Translations under genes and position numbers: made by a program
Origin: Methylophilaceae bacterium
GTDB taxonomy: Bacteria > Pseudomonadota > Gammaproteobacteria > Burkholderiales > Methylophilaceae
Direction: 5' to 3'
DNA length: 64,000 nucleotides
NCBI GenBank assembly: GCA_905339275.1
Contig: CAJPFK010000001.1
Span: forward strand, 1,178,001-1,242,000
Part shown: piece by piece, positions 62,356 through 64,000 of the stretch
How positions within the stretch are numbered: the first letter of the stretch is position 1
Layout of the letters: every line of letters starts with the position of its first letter
Notes under the pieces: model-generated
What the model saw: the letters and a program-made list of their open reading frames with translations, nothing else
What the model was told of the DNA's origin: nothing
Databases searched by the model: none

Positions 62356-63747
62356 TTATTTTTTCTCAGCCGATTCCCCAGAAAAATATTGCATCAGCTG
62401 CAGCATGGAAGAAGCCTTGTCCCAGGTCTCCCTGTACTCCTTCTGCATTTCCGAGTCTGCGACAATGCCGCCGCCTGCCCAGAACCGTATTTCATTATTG
62501 GAATAAATCGCAGTCCTGATCGCGATATTAGTATCCATATTGCCATCAAACCCTATGTAACCGATAGCCCCGCAATAAATCCCCCGGCGATGCGGCTCAA
62601 GTTCCTCGATAATTTCCATCGCCCGCAATTTCGGCGCGCCTGTAATCGAACCGCCCGGGAAGCAGCCACGCAGCAGGTCGACGGCCGTTTTGCCTTCTGC
62701 CAGCCTGCCGGTCACCGTACTGACCAGGTGATGCACATTGGCAAAACTCTCCAGCGCAAAAAGGCGGTCTGCCTGCACGCTTCCGACTTCGCAACTTTTG
62801 CTGATGTCGTTACGCAGCAGATCGACGATCATCAGGTTCTCCGCCCTATCCTTCAGGCTGGCCTTGAGATCGCGTGCATTGTTTTCGTCCTCATCCGCAT
62901 CCTTTGAACGCGGCCTCGTACCCTTGATCGGGCGCGTCTCGACATGCCGCCCGCTGACCTGCAGAAAACGCTCGGGAGAGCCTGAAAGCAACTGGCACTG
63001 CGGGAAATTCATGAAAGCCATGAACGGCGCCGGGCTGATCCGGCGCAGGTGCAGGTAAGCAGCCCAGGCATCGCCCTGCGCCTGCGCCGAGAAACGCTGC
63101 GCCAGGTTGACCTGGTAACAGTCGCCCTCGGTGATATAGCGCTTCACGTGCTCGAATCGCCCGGCATAACCGGCCTCATCCAGGTTCGAGGAAACAGCGG
63201 ATACGACGCGAAATTCCGCTGCAACCGCCTGATACGGCGCCTCAAACAAGTCGCACAGCTTTGCCCAGCCGGCCCTGGTCGATTCGTCATAGCCATAGGA
63301 AACCAGGCTGGTCCGTTGTTCCCGGTGGTCGACGATGACTGCCCAATCGTAAATTCCAAGGCACATCTCGGGAATGCCTTCGGCATCGAGCGCCGTATCA
63401 GGCAGCTTTTCCAGATAGCGGCCCAGGTCATAACCGAAATAACCAATCGCACCGCCGCAGAACGGCAAATCTGCCGATAGCGGCGGATACTCCGCCAGCA
63501 CCGACTTCAGCACTTCAAAGGGGTCTTGCCGTGTAAACTGCCTTTGCTCTGCACCGTGCTGCACAGTGGTCATGCCGGCCTGTGTCGTGATGGTGATGAA
63601 CGGCCTGCCGGTGATGATGTCGTAACGGCCGTATTGGCCCAGGGGTTTGCCGCTATCGAGAAACACCGCCCAGTCTTCATGAGCGATTCTGCCAAATAGC
63701 GCAGAACTGTCCGGGTGATAGTCGAGTGATTGCCGGAGTAAGCGCAT
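62356..63747 (-). CDS. pabB: Aminodeoxychorismate synthase component I
   Basis: Makes 4-amino-4-deoxychorismate, the precursor of p-aminobenzoate for folates and for H4MPT. The 463 residues carry the chorismate-binding domain: RPIKGTRPRSKD, FPGGSITGAPKLRAMEIIEELEPHRRGIYCGAIGYI, and a C-terminal AGGGIVADS. No PabA glutaminase domain is fused. ATG 63747 starts two bases behind the upstream gene's stop. Its place among H4MPT genes is unusual for general folate genes and suggests dedicated pABA supply. Confidence 0.92.
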   Translation of the reverse strand: MRLLRQSLDYHPDSSALFGRIAHEDWAVFLDSGKPLGQYGRYDIITGRPFITITTQAGMTTVQHGAEQRQFTRQDPFEVLKSVLAEYPPLSADLPFCGGAIGYFGYDLGRYLEKLPDTALDAEGIPEMCLGIYDWAVIVDHREQRTSLVSYGYDESTRAGWAKLCDLFEAPYQAVAAEFRVVSAVSSNLDEAGYAGRFEHVKRYITEGDCYQVNLAQRFSAQAQGDAWAAYLHLRRISPAPFMAFMNFPQCQLLSGSPERFLQVSGRHVETRPIKGTRPRSKDADEDENNARDLKASLKDRAENLMIVDLLRNDISKSCEVGSVQADRLFALESFANVHHLVSTVTGRLAEGKTAVDLLRGCFPGGSITGAPKLRAMEIIEELEPHRRGIYCGAIGYIGFDGNMDTNIAIRTAIYSNNEIRFWAGGGIVADSEMQKEYRETWDKASSMLQLMQYFSGESAEKK

Positions 63748-63749
63748 GT

Positions 63750-64000
63750 TCAGGACATCATGCAGGCAACGGCATAGGCGGGAAAGCATACGCCAGCCCA
63801 ATGACGCGCCTCTTCGGAATCCGCAGAGACCAGATCCTCGACCCGAATCAGATCACGGTTGAAACGCCGCGCCAGCTCTTCTGCCAGAAAGCTGCCGGCC
63901 CCGGCCGCAATCATGGGTGCCTGCGCATCCAGTTGCCCCCGCGCCAGCAAAGCAGATATTGCACTCTCCAAATGCCTCAACTGCTGAGCCTTGAATGTGT
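63750..64000 (-). CDS. H4MPT-linked C1-transfer pathway protein, C-terminal end only
   Basis: The frame stays open to the window edge, so only about the last 83 residues are seen. IAAGAGSFLAEELARRFNRDLIRVEDL and the tail EEARHWAGVCFPAYAVACM resemble the hydantoinase/oxoprolinase-like protein of methylotroph and archaeal tetrahydromethanopterin clusters. The identification relies on those motifs and on the neighbours. Its stop is two bases before the pabB start. Confidence 0.65.
   Translation of the reverse strand, partial: TFKAQQLRHLESAISALLARGQLDAQAPMIAAGAGSFLAEELARRFNRDLIRVEDLVSADSEEARHWAGVCFPAYAVACMMS

Noticed and set aside
1-64000. CRISPR array, insertion sequence or rRNA operon
   Set aside because: I read for regular spaced repeats, transposase motifs and rRNA signatures and saw none in this window.

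Overview
The window reads as chromosome of a methylotrophic betaproteobacterium, most likely of the Methylophilaceae type (inference). Support comes from the right edge, where genes of the archaeal-like tetrahydromethanopterin (H4MPT) C1 pathway sit with pabB (63750-64000, pabB, an MfnE-like kinase, a PCD-like dehydratase). Other support is the rpsF-priB-rpsR-rplI order and many proteobacterial housekeeping blocks.

Layout. 1-5117: tsf (cut by the edge) and rpsB leftward, then map-glnD rightward. 5132-9098: HU, a short-chain dehydrogenase, a PQQ-type sugar dehydrogenase and a porin. 9174-18171: a 9-kb integrative island (tyrosine integrase, a structured RNA candidate, an AlpA-like HTH protein, a RepA-like helicase, small unknown proteins, a DUF5681 protein, a type II restriction-modification pair). 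18235-24117: def, a methylthio-nucleoside phosphorylase, the squalene genes hpnC-D-E, a YciK-like SDR and an orphan pseudopilin. 24418-29674: radA-alr-dnaB and the rplI/rpsR/priB/rpsF operon. 29837-38159: degenerate LytM protein, crcB, glgA, a candidate small RNA, orn, an M48 protease, cytochrome c, rsgA, a histone-deacetylase-like protein, queD, dnaQ. 38168-46161: rnhA, a methyltransferase, gloB, mltD, a peptide ABC importer without its ATPases, fabI. 46228-54859: the protein-quality block ppiD, tRNA-Asp, tRNA-Val, HU, lon, clpX, clpP, tig, tRNA-Leu. 55053-61261: a small unknown protein and an RND tripartite efflux operon. 61310-64000: the H4MPT block.

The most unusual structure is the island junction. 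The host tRNA-Ser(TGA) gene is cut in its anticodon loop. Its 3' half lies at 9125-9182 and its 5' half at 18163-18203; both carry the same 9-bp core. The halves rejoin on paper into a perfect 90-nt tRNA. The island does not restore this gene. Instead it carries a complete, different tRNA-Ser(TGA) at 18068-18155, directly behind the orphaned 5' half, where the original promoter can still transcribe it. Other points worth checking are a two-terminator small-RNA candidate with CUCC-rich loops (32703-32815), an unlisted 42-codon ORF coupled to the RND pump (57990-58118), a structured RNA between integrase and HTH gene, and iteron-like repeats behind the island helicase.

All calls come from reading the sequence; no database search was run.
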